From the NCBI GenBank assembly GCA_018897395.1, contig JAHIKV010000303.1, positions 1 through 23,064 of the forward strand: 23,064 bases of DNA, written 5' to 3'. A model generated the notes under the pieces. It saw only the letters and a program-made list of their open reading frames with translations, searched no databases and was not told the origin of the DNA. Positions 1 through 7,567 of this stretch are shown piece by piece. The DNA is from Planctomycetota bacterium. Lineage in GTDB: Bacteria > Planctomycetota > Planctomycetia > Pirellulales > Thermoguttaceae. Within the stretch, counting starts at the first letter, position 1; every line of letters begins with the position of its first letter. The translations under genes and the position numbers were made by a program.

Positions 1-360
1 TCCGCTGGTGCTAATGCCGACGGCGAGGTCTCCGGGCGTGGCCCAGGCTTCCACCTGGCGGGTGAAAACGGCGGAAAAATCGTAGTCGTTGCCCACGGCG
101 GTCAGGATCGCCGGATCGGCCAGCGCGATGGCCGGCAGACCGCGCCGCTGGCGCTTGAAGCGGCCGACGAGTTCGCCCGCGATATGAGCGGCGTCGCACA
201 GGGAGCCGCCGTTGCCGAAGAGGATCACTTTTCCGCCGTGCAGGTAGGTTTCCTTCATCCACTCGGCGAAGACGGCGATTTTGTCCGCCAGACCCTTCGC
301 GGCAAGTTTGGTTTCGGCGCTTTCTTGCAGCATTTGGCGGATGGCGTCGGATGTGCTCAT
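1..360 (-). CDS. gmhA: Phosphoheptose isomerase (GmhA), 5' part only
   Basis: SIS-domain sugar isomerase that converts sedoheptulose 7-phosphate to D-glycero-D-manno-heptose 7-phosphate, the first step of ADP/GDP-heptose synthesis in the cytosol. The gene starts at 360 and runs leftward out of the window, so only 120 codons are visible and the C-terminal half is missing. The translation begins MSTSDAIRQMLQESAE and contains the phosphate-binding motif FGNGGSLCDAAHIAGELVGR, then ALADPAILTAVGNDY and GISTSG, all typical of GmhA. Its ATG overlaps the TGA of the upstream glycosyltransferase (ATGA), so translational coupling is likely. A heptosyltransferase-like gene in the same operon supports the heptose role. 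Other SIS-domain isomerases (DiaA-like) are possible but less likely in this context. Confidence 0.9.
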   Translation of the reverse strand, partial: MSTSDAIRQMLQESAETKLAAKGLADKIAVFAEWMKETYLHGGKVILFGNGGSLCDAAHIAGELVGRFKRQRRGLPAIALADPAILTAVGNDYDFSAVFTRQVEAWATPGDLAVGISTSG

Positions 361-1550
361 GCGGCCCGGGCCAGGTTATGCCTGGTGAGGATTTCGTGAA
401 ACGCCGCGCGGTACTTGTCCGTAATCCGTCCGTTGGCGGTCATTTCGACCACGAACTGGTGCGCGCCTTCCGACCAAGAAAGCCGTTCCTCCGGGGACAT
501 GGCCGCACATTTCCGCAGAATCCGGCGGAAACCGTCCACGTCGTCCAACGGCAAATCCCAACCGGCGCCCTTTCTTTCCAGATTGCGGAAGGCCGTATTA
601 TTGGCGATCAGCGCGGGACAGCCCTGACGCAATGCTTCAACGATCACATGGCCGAAGTTTTCTCCATGCGTCGGCAGGAAGAACAGGTCGTGCGACCGCA
701 TGACTTTTGCGACGTCGGAATGTGCGATGGGGCCGTGGTACGCCGCCGACACATCCGTGGGCAATTGCCGTATTTCGCGTTCGCAGACGCGCCAATACGC
801 CGCGTCTTCCACGGGACCGTAAATGTGGAAATCGAGCGGCACATCAATGCCCTGGAGGATCCGAAGAGCGCCGTCGAGGTTCTTCATGGGGGAGATTCGC
901 GAAAGGAAAACGACCTGCAATCGTCCCGAGGATTTGCGCGGCTGGAACTGCGGTTGGTCGTCGGGAATGGAACTGATATCGGGCGCAACGGACGCGAAAT
1001 GCGGCTTATGCCGCAGCCGAAGCGCCCTGCGGACGTCGTGTTTCTCGAACACGGTCGAAACATGCCAGGTGACGCCCTCGTACAGCCCGATGCTTCTGGC
1101 CAGCGCGAGAAAGGACTGCTTCTTGGATGCCCTAATGCGCAGCGCGCCTTTGGAGAAGACCCCTTGCGGCGCCACAACGACCGACCGCATCTTCACCAGG
1201 CCGAGTCGCCGGAGAAGTAAGCTGCGAAGAACGAACTGCGGATCGAAACCGCCGGCGAGATAGACGATATCGTGCGGCGTCTCGCGGAGGATTCGACGGA
1301 GGGAGCCTAGTCCTATACGTTTAGGCGGCAGATACATGACCTGGGCCTTGCCCACGGGCATCCACGTGCCGGGAACGATGCCGGGATAGGGTTCCGTTTC
1401 GCCCAAATCGCGATCCAACGTGAGGACGCGGAAATCGAATTCATCGCCGAGCGAATCGACCATGCCCGAAATGGAACGGATTGGCCCACCCGCCTTGTAC
1501 CCGGGGAGATAGCAACTCATCAAGACCAGAATCTGGATTCGATTACTCAT
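357..1550 (-). CDS. Family 4 (GT-B) glycosyltransferase
   Basis: A 397-residue glycosyltransferase expected to add a sugar from a nucleotide-sugar donor to a growing surface glycan at the cytosolic face of the membrane. The N-terminus (ILVLMSCYLPGYKAGGPIRS) has the glycine-rich acceptor-side loop of GT4 enzymes. The C-terminal domain begins near VVFLSRISPMKNLDGAL. Around residues 294-309 there is HGENFGHVIVEALRQG, which carries the EX7E-type donor-binding motif. The length is normal for the family. It lies between a gmhA remnant and intact gmhA, with ATGA overlaps at both its start and its end, so all three are probably co-translated. Donor and acceptor cannot be read from the sequence. Confidence 0.9.
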   Translation of the reverse strand: MSNRIQILVLMSCYLPGYKAGGPIRSISGMVDSLGDEFDFRVLTLDRDLGETEPYPGIVPGTWMPVGKAQVMYLPPKRIGLGSLRRILRETPHDIVYLAGGFDPQFVLRSLLLRRLGLVKMRSVVVAPQGVFSKGALRIRASKKQSFLALARSIGLYEGVTWHVSTVFEKHDVRRALRLRHKPHFASVAPDISSIPDDQPQFQPRKSSGRLQVVFLSRISPMKNLDGALRILQGIDVPLDFHIYGPVEDAAYWRVCEREIRQLPTDVSAAYHGPIAHSDVAKVMRSHDLFFLPTHGENFGHVIVEALRQGCPALIANNTAFRNLERKGAGWDLPLDDVDGFRRILRKCAAMSPEERLSWSEGAHQFVVEMTANGRITDKYRAAFHEILTRHNLARAA

Positions 1551-1666
1551 ATCATCTCGGTCCTTTCCAAGCTATGTGCATACGGCAAAGGTGGAAGGGT
1601 CTTAGTGGCCAGTTTTGCTTCGGCGCTTTCATTCAAAATCCGCCGGATGGCGTCGGTTGTGATCAT
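1547..1666 (-). pseudogene. Truncated second copy of the gmhA 5' end
   Basis: A 39-codon ORF whose first 22 residues (MITTDAIRRILNESAEAKLA and on) match the GmhA start at 360 (MSTSDAIRQMLQESAETKLA). I count 15 of 22 residues identical, and 52 of 69 bases over the first 23 codons. The similarity stops abruptly after the AAG codon. The rest (TLPPLPYAHSLERTEMI) is unrelated, and the ORF ends in an ATGA overlap with the family 4 glycosyltransferase start at 1550. It looks like the leftover of a gmhA duplication or of insertion of the glycosyltransferase gene next to gmhA. It may still be translated as a short leader coupled to the glycosyltransferase. It sits 52 nt after the stop of the family 9 gene. 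Confidence 0.75.
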
Positions 1667-1718
1667 GCGGGTCGCGCCGCCGTCATCGTCCGCGATAAAT
1701 TACAGTCCCGCATGGGTA

Positions 1719-2810
1719 TTAGCACGCTCTTGTCAGACATTCGTATTGAGCACTCGTTGCTCGAAGGACGTCCTGACACGCCGCCAAGACTCGTTCAACA
1801 GATATTGATAAAATGCAGCGAGTTCTCTGCTCAACGCACTCTTCGAGCAAGCACCCTTCACACGGTATCGCCGTGCGAAAAACGACATGGCCCTTGCCGT
1901 AAGGATCCCAGAGGCCCGGAAAATCGCGAGAGGAATACACACCGACACAGCGAACGCCGGCCGTCGCCGCCATATGGATCGTTCCCGTGTCGTTTCCGGC
2001 AAAGAGACTGCACCTCGCGATCGCGGCGATGGCTTCCCGCACTCCCAAGGCCCCGCAGGCCACGTATCCGCGTTTCCAGTGCTCGACAAGCCTTTGCCCG
2101 TTGGCCCGGTCTTCCGGTCCACCGAATACGACGGGCCATACATCGTCCGTCTCAACAAGACGAGCGACCAGTGCCGCGTATCTCTCAATCGGCCATCTTT
2201 TGGCGGCCATCTTTCCTCCGATGCCGACCCCGATCCAGCGTCGACCTTCGGACGACGGCAAATCCGAAAGCCACTGCTCGACTTTCTCCATTTCACGAAC
2301 TCCGATCCCAATCTCCATCTTGCCATCGCCCTCCGGCGGGACGTGCAGACCAGAGGCGGCAAGCCGTCTCAATAGCGTGTCGGTCACGTGCGGCAAACGA
2401 GGCAGGCAGCGCGCCTTCGAAATCTCGGGTGCGACGGGAAGCCCTTGTGTGCCCAGAACCCGCTTGATGCCGGCCAGCCTAAAGAACCTCTTGTCGCGCA
2501 AGACCCGCCGATCATTTGCCGTCGCTCTGACCATGTAGACAAGACTGTCGAACTTTCCAGATCGTATCCGAAGCAACAGCCTGGCCATTGCCGTCAGATT
2601 GCCCACGGGGTAGAAGATGTAGTCGTCGACGAGACCGGAGCCGTCGAGAATGTTGCAGGTCTGCACCAGGGTCCGGCCCGGCTGTTCGTCGGTCAACATC
2701 GTGATGTGCGCGTCCGGATAATTCTCGAGCACGGCCCACAAGGCGGGCACGGCCACTAGGGTGTCGCCCAGCGATCCGATATGATAGATAAGTATGCGTC
2801 GTTGTGTCAT
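1719..2810 (-). CDS. Family 9 glycosyltransferase, heptosyltransferase-like
   Basis: A 363-residue GT-B enzyme of the ADP-heptose:LPS heptosyltransferase family (WaaF/WaaC-like). It is expected to transfer heptose, or a similar sugar, to an LPS-type acceptor on the inner face of the cytoplasmic membrane. The N-terminus ILIYHIGSLGDTLVAVPAL is the family hallmark. GVGIGGKMAAKRWPIERY and the later AGNDTGTIHMAATAGV (roughly residues 265-280) form the donor-binding region. A cysteine-rich stretch (CEGCLLEECVEQRTRC) near the C-terminus is also usual for the family. The ATG at 2810 is chosen because the protein then begins just before the conserved strand; an in-frame ATG at 2840 would add ten unconserved residues. 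Gene gmhA in the same operon would supply the heptose precursor. Confidence 0.88.
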   Translation of the reverse strand: MTQRRILIYHIGSLGDTLVAVPALWAVLENYPDAHITMLTDEQPGRTLVQTCNILDGSGLVDDYIFYPVGNLTAMARLLLRIRSGKFDSLVYMVRATANDRRVLRDKRFFRLAGIKRVLGTQGLPVAPEISKARCLPRLPHVTDTLLRRLAASGLHVPPEGDGKMEIGIGVREMEKVEQWLSDLPSSEGRRWIGVGIGGKMAAKRWPIERYAALVARLVETDDVWPVVFGGPEDRANGQRLVEHWKRGYVACGALGVREAIAAIARCSLFAGNDTGTIHMAATAGVRCVGVYSSRDFPGLWDPYGKGHVVFRTAIPCEGCLLEECVEQRTRCILSISVERVLAACQDVLRATSAQYECLTRAC

Positions 2811-2872
2811 TGAATTCCGCTTTTTTCGTGCCTCATGCAACAGAACTCATGGAATATCGTTCGCAAAACACA

Positions 2873-4396
2873 CTATATCCTTCCACCGAACATTCTATAG
2901 ATGACATAACATAGAAGCAGAGGGATGATAAGATCCCTGAATCCAGCCAGGTAATGTCCCAACGCGCTTTCCATCGCCAGCATCGATATCATCAGGAAGG
3001 GAGTCAACGGATGGTTGGACAAGCGATCGGGGGAGAGCATCCAAACAACGAACAACGTCCAAAAAACACCGATGAGGCCGAACGACAGGATACCCGCGCC
3101 CCAGCCATAGTTGCCCACGAATTCAAAAGGTACGCTTATTGCAATGTTGTTGAGGAAGTCATTCTTGCCGCTCACTCCGATGTCGACTCCAACTGTCCGG
3201 CTGAAAAAATTCCCGATATTCGAGTCTCGTTTGTCCGGATTGAATGCACGCGGAACGAGTATCTCGAATCCCCACGCAATTGTATCGCCGTGCCACTCTC
3301 CGTCCAGGAATCCATTCCGTCGCGTCAGTTCGCCGGCGAGCGGATAGATGCCCCGGAAAAACACGGAAACATCGATGCTCTCCATTTCGGTCGACAGAAA
3401 GGCTTCTGGGTCATTGAGAACGTCGGAAAACACTTCCTTTCGCACGGCCGAGTCTTCGGCTCCGGCGACAAGTGCGACATGCCTGCCAAACCCAACGAAA
3501 GGTGTTATTATCAGCATGAACACCAACACACCGACAATTACAATCAACCACGGGGGCCGTTGATGCCGGGAAACGTAGGCGCAAACATAAGATGCGCCCA
3601 AGATTGCTATCGGCGATTTCCAGCCCCCGAACAGCGCTTGCATAATCGTCTGCGCCGCCACCACGACAATCAATACTTTGACAACTACGGAAATTGTTCT
3701 CCAGGGCGAGGCCAGGGCTGTCATAAGAGCCGATGTTGCAAGCGGAGCAATTGAACCGACGCCCGCAATCACACCCACCCACCAGATCGACGTCTTAATC
3801 CCGCCGAAAAAAGACGTCTCCTCCTGCCCCTGAATTCCCATGCTTTGCAGGAGTGCAATCGCCGCCATGGAGAGCGCCACCAGTGAAAGAAAGACGGCAA
3901 GAAGCTTTGGGCGATAATTATCGCCGGCGGGTAGAAGGAAGCGGGCATAAATACCCGTTCTGGAAAACCAGTCGAGCGTCCACCGTGCAACAATTGCATA
4001 GAGAAGCAATCCGGGCGCGACAATCCACAACGCTTCCATGCCCGATTCTTGTGCATCCAGAGCGGCTCCGAACTTTCCCAACAGAACACTCCACGTCGCC
4101 ACAACCGCCGGCCCGACGCCGAACCACCAATAGAACATGGCCACGAAAGCCTGAATCGGATTGACCAACGGACGGTCCGCCAGAAACGAGAGCGATACAT
4201 AAACGCTCAATCCCAAGACGATCTGCCCCAACACATAGGTCGTCGACGCGCCCGTGAATAGTCCAGTGAGGGTTGCCATCGCCACCACGGCCGCCAACGA
4301 CATTGGAACCCAACCCGAGTGGATCCAGCTACAACCTCGCATGGACATGCGAACGCACATCCCCCTATCTGTCAAGTTTATAGCCCGCATGCTCAT
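2873..4396 (-). CDS. Multi-pass membrane protein, Wzy-like polysaccharide polymerase
   Basis: A 507-residue integral membrane protein with roughly ten to twelve hydrophobic segments and a large hydrophilic loop between about residues 320 and 400 (the part containing ESIDVSVFFRGIYPLAGE). That layout and length fit Wzy-type O-antigen or exopolysaccharide repeat-unit polymerases, which join undecaprenyl-linked repeat units at the periplasmic face. No sequence motif is diagnostic, so the call depends on topology and on neighbours (flippase, glycosyltransferases, methyltransferases). The open frame extends upstream to 4603, but the ATG at 4396 overlaps the stop of the family 2 glycosyltransferase as ATGA, which makes it the likely start. 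Base composition is lower in GC than the right half of the window, as is common in O-antigen loci. Confidence 0.72.
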   Translation of the reverse strand: MSMRAINLTDRGMCVRMSMRGCSWIHSGWVPMSLAAVVAMATLTGLFTGASTTYVLGQIVLGLSVYVSLSFLADRPLVNPIQAFVAMFYWWFGVGPAVVATWSVLLGKFGAALDAQESGMEALWIVAPGLLLYAIVARWTLDWFSRTGIYARFLLPAGDNYRPKLLAVFLSLVALSMAAIALLQSMGIQGQEETSFFGGIKTSIWWVGVIAGVGSIAPLATSALMTALASPWRTISVVVKVLIVVVAAQTIMQALFGGWKSPIAILGASYVCAYVSRHQRPPWLIVIVGVLVFMLIITPFVGFGRHVALVAGAEDSAVRKEVFSDVLNDPEAFLSTEMESIDVSVFFRGIYPLAGELTRRNGFLDGEWHGDTIAWGFEILVPRAFNPDKRDSNIGNFFSRTVGVDIGVSGKNDFLNNIAISVPFEFVGNYGWGAGILSFGLIGVFWTLFVVWMLSPDRLSNHPLTPFLMISMLAMESALGHYLAGFRDLIIPLLLCYVIYRMFGGRI

Positions 4397-5376
4397 TGTC
4401 GATTTCCAAACCCTTTGTCGCCGCCATGCTCCAGTGATGCGAGAAACAACTTCCAGCCGAGCCGCATCTTGAAAATCGCCGACAAACGCTTCTCCGATGA
4501 ACTGACGGCTGTCATTATCGCTCGGCGCAGCAGATTCATGGCACAGACACAAAAGGCTGCCAGACGAAACGCTCCGTACTGAACCGTCCCGAGGTTCTTC
4601 CAAAAAAAATATCGGTTCTGCCGAAAATACTGCACCTTAAATGAGATTTCCTGCTCCTCCGATTGCGTTTTGCGAGACCCTCCCAGAAAGTGTGTCACTA
4701 CTGCTTCCGGAATAAACCATGTCTGCCACTGCGAACGGGACACAGCCAATCCCCAGTCGGCGTCTTCGTTATAGAAATGGTACGCCTCGTCGAGGAGTCC
4801 CACTTCCGGAAACACCGCCCTGCGAATCATTAAAACGGCGCCGGTCAGCCAACCGTCGGCGAGTTGAAACCGCTTGAAATAGTCGAACGACCGCGGATGG
4901 TAGGCGCTTTGAAAGAACCTGTGGCCGATGCCTGTCGTTCCGACGATGCTTTTACGCAGGATGGAAAGCGCCGTCACGTGTGTGTCGATGGACTGCTGGA
5001 CGGTCCCGTCGGCGTTCAGCAGCAACGGCCCGCAGACGGCCGCGCGGGGGTGCGCCCGCATAAACTCGTGCATCACGCCGATGGCGTTGTTCTCCAAGAC
5101 GGTGTCGGAATTGAGCAGGAGAACGTATTCCCCCTGGGCCATCAGGATCGCCTGGTTGTTGGCTTTGGCAAAACCCCGGTTTTCGCGATTCCTGACAAGG
5201 CGGACATCCGGAAACTCCCGTTCCAGCATTTCGCAACTGCCGTCATTCGACGCATTATCCACCACGAATATCTCGTAGTCGACGCCGCACGTCTTCTCAC
5301 GCACGCTGGTGAGGCAGTTGCGCAGCAACTCGCAGGTATTGTAGCTTACAATGATGATGGAAACGTTCATGTGCAT
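4393..5376 (-). CDS. Family 2 (GT-A) glycosyltransferase, rhamnosyltransferase-like
   Basis: A 327-residue inverting glycosyltransferase. The N-terminus reads VSIIIVSYNTCELLRNCL. The nucleotide-binding VVDNASNDGS lies at about residues 38-47. NRGFAKANNQAI follows, and then the metal-binding LLNSDTV (N89-S-D91, a DXD-type motif). Further on, LTGAVLMIRRAVFPEVG and FYNEDADWGLAV give the acceptor-side ED motif seen in WbbL-like rhamnosyltransferases. The C-terminus has a hydrophobic stretch (AFRLAAFCVCAMNLL) that may anchor it to the membrane. Its stop overlaps the start of the polymerase gene (ATGA). An alternative ATG two codons inside (5370) is equally plausible. I see no strong ribosome binding site for either. 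Confidence 0.9.
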   Translation of the reverse strand: MHMNVSIIIVSYNTCELLRNCLTSVREKTCGVDYEIFVVDNASNDGSCEMLEREFPDVRLVRNRENRGFAKANNQAILMAQGEYVLLLNSDTVLENNAIGVMHEFMRAHPRAAVCGPLLLNADGTVQQSIDTHVTALSILRKSIVGTTGIGHRFFQSAYHPRSFDYFKRFQLADGWLTGAVLMIRRAVFPEVGLLDEAYHFYNEDADWGLAVSRSQWQTWFIPEAVVTHFLGGSRKTQSEEQEISFKVQYFRQNRYFFWKNLGTVQYGAFRLAAFCVCAMNLLRRAIMTAVSSSEKRLSAIFKMRLGWKLFLASLEHGGDKGFGNRQ

Positions 5377-5460
5377 GAATCAGGTGTGGCCTGCAATGAG
5401 CCGCCGCGGCGGAGAAATGCATAGTCCAATCCGAAGCAGCCGCCCGTTCCGGGAATGCAC

Positions 5461-6330
5461 TCACTTTTGCTTTTGCGCCTCAAACACATCGACTCCGAAA
5501 ATGCCTGCCGCTATGTCAACCACCTGCCGATGCAGCATCCGAAATCCATAGGACTCGACTTGCTGGATCAGATCCCTCCCGTAGATGCGTTTCGCAAGAA
5601 TCGGACACGGGCGATCACCGTGTAGTTGAACGGAGCGCCGGTGAACAAACCCACCATCTGGAACAGGGAGTGCTCGAATCTGGGTGGCCAATCGTTCCGC
5701 AGCAAATGGGACAGTGAATACATATCTCCCTCCTGGCCGCAACACTCGGTATGCTTCTTGAAACGACAAAGAATCATTATCAACGTGTTCCAGAACATCT
5801 GAGGAGATCAACATATCCAGAGATTCATTGGCAAATGGCATTTTCTGCAGGTCGACGCACGTAATTCCCGGTTCTATCTCAGAACCACTAGGAACATTAC
5901 TGGAGTAACCCGATCTCCTGTAGCAGCTATTGCCCGCAAACAACGGCTGAAGTCTGCTAGTGGGATCCGTATCCAGCACGACCAACTTCTGCTGAGAGTA
6001 TTCTTCGAGTACTCGACACGCCTGTGCAACAACTACCCCCAATGCACGATATCTGGCGGAGCTGCCGCAATCTCGGCAAACGACATTCTCTCGCAGCAAA
6101 TCAATACCCATGAAAGAGACCCAACTGTCCGCCAGATCCAAGTAGGTTGCGATACCGCAGTGCCCACAAAGATTACAGCAGATGGGGTGGTGCCTGAAGA
6201 AGCCCCTATTCACTATGTGTTCTTGTTGGCGCTTCGTTATCGCAAGGTTCCATCGTCTCCTTAAACCAGAGAGAATTCGGGCGGTGTGCCCAACCACCCA
6301 CGATACCCCGCTATGCTTGATGGTTTCCAT
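5461..6330 (-). CDS. SAM-dependent methyltransferase with N-terminal cysteine pairs
   Basis: A 289-residue protein of the class I methyltransferase type (Methyltransf_11-like). It probably methylates a sugar or a glycan-linked intermediate, by context only. Cysteine pairs at C52/C55 and C85/C88 (CNLC, CRDCGSSARYRAL) suggest a small zinc-binding module before the catalytic domain. The catalytic part has SLDMLISSDVLEHVDNDSL and YRVLRPGGRYVFTVPF, which are the motif II-III region. The usual glycine-rich motif I is weak: KLVVLDTDPTSRLQ takes its place. It is AT-richer than the genes in the right half of the window. A GGGAG lies just before the ATG at 6330. Gaps of 84 and 132 nt separate it from its neighbours, so it is more loosely linked than the ATGA-coupled genes. 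Confidence 0.82.
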   Translation of the reverse strand: METIKHSGVSWVVGHTARILSGLRRRWNLAITKRQQEHIVNRGFFRHHPICCNLCGHCGIATYLDLADSWVSFMGIDLLRENVVCRDCGSSARYRALGVVVAQACRVLEEYSQQKLVVLDTDPTSRLQPLFAGNSCYRRSGYSSNVPSGSEIEPGITCVDLQKMPFANESLDMLISSDVLEHVDNDSLSFQEAYRVLRPGGRYVFTVPFAAERLATQIRALPVPDGGFVHRRSVQLHGDRPCPILAKRIYGRDLIQQVESYGFRMLHRQVVDIAAGIFGVDVFEAQKQK

Positions 6331-6447
6331 AACTCCCTAATTCCCTCGCTGCCAAGGCGTCACTGCCATGCGACCACCCTCAAACGCACAACAGAACTCG
6401 AAAGAGACATTGCCAGCTTTTCTCCGCGCTAGACGGGATTGCAGACG

Positions 6448-6472
6448 GAGTCCTAGCAAAAACTAAGGACTC
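6448..6472 (-). terminator. Hairpin at the stop codon of the upstream methyltransferase
   Basis: A 7-bp perfect stem (GAGTCCT paired with AGGACTC) with an 11-nt loop encloses the TAG stop at 6463-6465 of the methyltransferase gene. Read on the minus strand the loop is T-rich but no T-run follows the stem. It could be a weak terminator or an mRNA-stabilising structure inside the operon. I am not sure it has a function. Confidence 0.25.
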
Positions 6473-7503
6473 AGTTGAGCGCACAAACCGGTCGGCGTGC
6501 TGCCAAACCGACGGCGAGCGAACCGGCTTCTCAGGCGAGTCTTCGCACACCTTGTAACCCGCAGTATTCCTGCGTCAGCTAGCATATCGTCAAGCAATGT
6601 GCGAATCCTGTCAGGGAACGACCTTCTGAGGAGCACGTGCCCCTGTGAGTCGAACGAAGGGCTCCTTTGCGGCTTGGTGTGGTCTAAAGCCAAGAAGCTC
6701 TCCAGCGGAAGGTCCAGCCCGCTTGGTCTCAGGTCGATGAAATTGACACGGCAGTCGATTCGCGCGCCGATAGCCAGAAATGACGCCGGAGAGAAACACC
6801 ACAAATGGACAGGTGGCGCATCACTGATCCACAAGGCTCCCGGCGGCAGGCTTTCGATGTTCGGCGTTGTGATAATGATCTTGCCGGCCTCCCGAAGGCA
6901 CGATTTGGCGGCCAGCAGCAGTCCGAAGATATCCGGAACGTGCTCAAGAAGTTCCGTCATGATGACGGCGTCAAATTTCTGCACGTGCTCCGCAGCAAAC
7001 GCGAGAAGGTCGTCGCAAACATAGTGAACCCCGAAGCGACGTCGTGCGTCATCAACCGCGCGCCGAGAGATATCCAAACCCACGGCGTCATATCCCGTCT
7101 TGCACAGTGCATACGTCAGATAACCCAGCCCACTTCCGACTTCCAGGATTTTCACCTCGCGGCTTGGCGGCAGGTGCTCGATCGCTTTCGCGACGCCCCA
7201 GTAAGTGGAACTCCATTTCGTGAGAGTTCTAAGGGGATTTCGTCTAAATCGAATCTCCTTGGCCAGTCGCAGATACTCACTATAGCCGTTGAGTTGCCTC
7301 ATATTGTGGTATATCCATTCATAAACAGGCGCTTTTGACTCCATGGGCAGCGCGAATGACGTGTTGCATTGGGGGCAGCGATAAATATCAAATACATCGG
7401 GACGGACATAACCCGGATACTCGACCCAGACGCGATGCGCGGTCTTCCCGCAAGCGAGACATGGCGAGCAAGAGAGCGGCGGCGAGATTGGTGCGGAAGT
7501 CAT
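6463..7503 (-). CDS. SAM-dependent methyltransferase with N-terminal zinc ribbon
   Basis: A 346-residue protein. An N-terminal zinc ribbon is visible as CLAC at residues 15-18 and CPQC at 43-46. The class I methyltransferase core has motif I LEVGSGLGYLTYAL (about 120-133), the acidic AVGLDISRRAVDDARRRFG, then DAVIMTELLEHVPDIFGLL and the post-core GKIIITTPNIE. This two-part layout is common for methyltransferases in polysaccharide clusters that modify sugars or terminal residues, but the substrate cannot be told from sequence. It lies 64 nt after the flippase gene and 132 nt before the next methyltransferase. Two zinc-ribbon-type methyltransferases in one cluster suggest that the glycan carries more than one methyl group, or that one enzyme caps the chain. 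Confidence 0.88.
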   Translation of the reverse strand: MTSAPISPPLSCSPCLACGKTAHRVWVEYPGYVRPDVFDIYRCPQCNTSFALPMESKAPVYEWIYHNMRQLNGYSEYLRLAKEIRFRRNPLRTLTKWSSTYWGVAKAIEHLPPSREVKILEVGSGLGYLTYALCKTGYDAVGLDISRRAVDDARRRFGVHYVCDDLLAFAAEHVQKFDAVIMTELLEHVPDIFGLLLAAKSCLREAGKIIITTPNIESLPPGALWISDAPPVHLWCFSPASFLAIGARIDCRVNFIDLRPSGLDLPLESFLALDHTKPQRSPSFDSQGHVLLRRSFPDRIRTLLDDMLADAGILRVTRCAKTRLRSRFARRRFGSTPTGLCAQLSP

Positions 7504-7567
7504 TTCACGTCTTTCACCTTACGCGGTAAACCAGACCTATTGAAAACACTCTCCACGTTTGGAGTGC

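Noticed and set aside
351..1220. 289-codon plus-strand open frame opposite the family 4 glycosyltransferase
   Set aside because: The minus-strand gene has clear GT4 motifs and ATGA overlaps with its neighbours; the plus-strand reading has no recognisable features.
5401..5412. 12-bp perfect palindrome CCGCCGCGGCGG as an operator
   Set aside because: It is a simple GC-rich sequence in a GC-rich genome and could easily occur by chance.
5461..6330. Frameshift in the methyltransferase near residue 225
   Set aside because: An alternative frame is open there, but the annotated frame keeps an HGD...YGRDL segment that fits the family, so no shift is needed.
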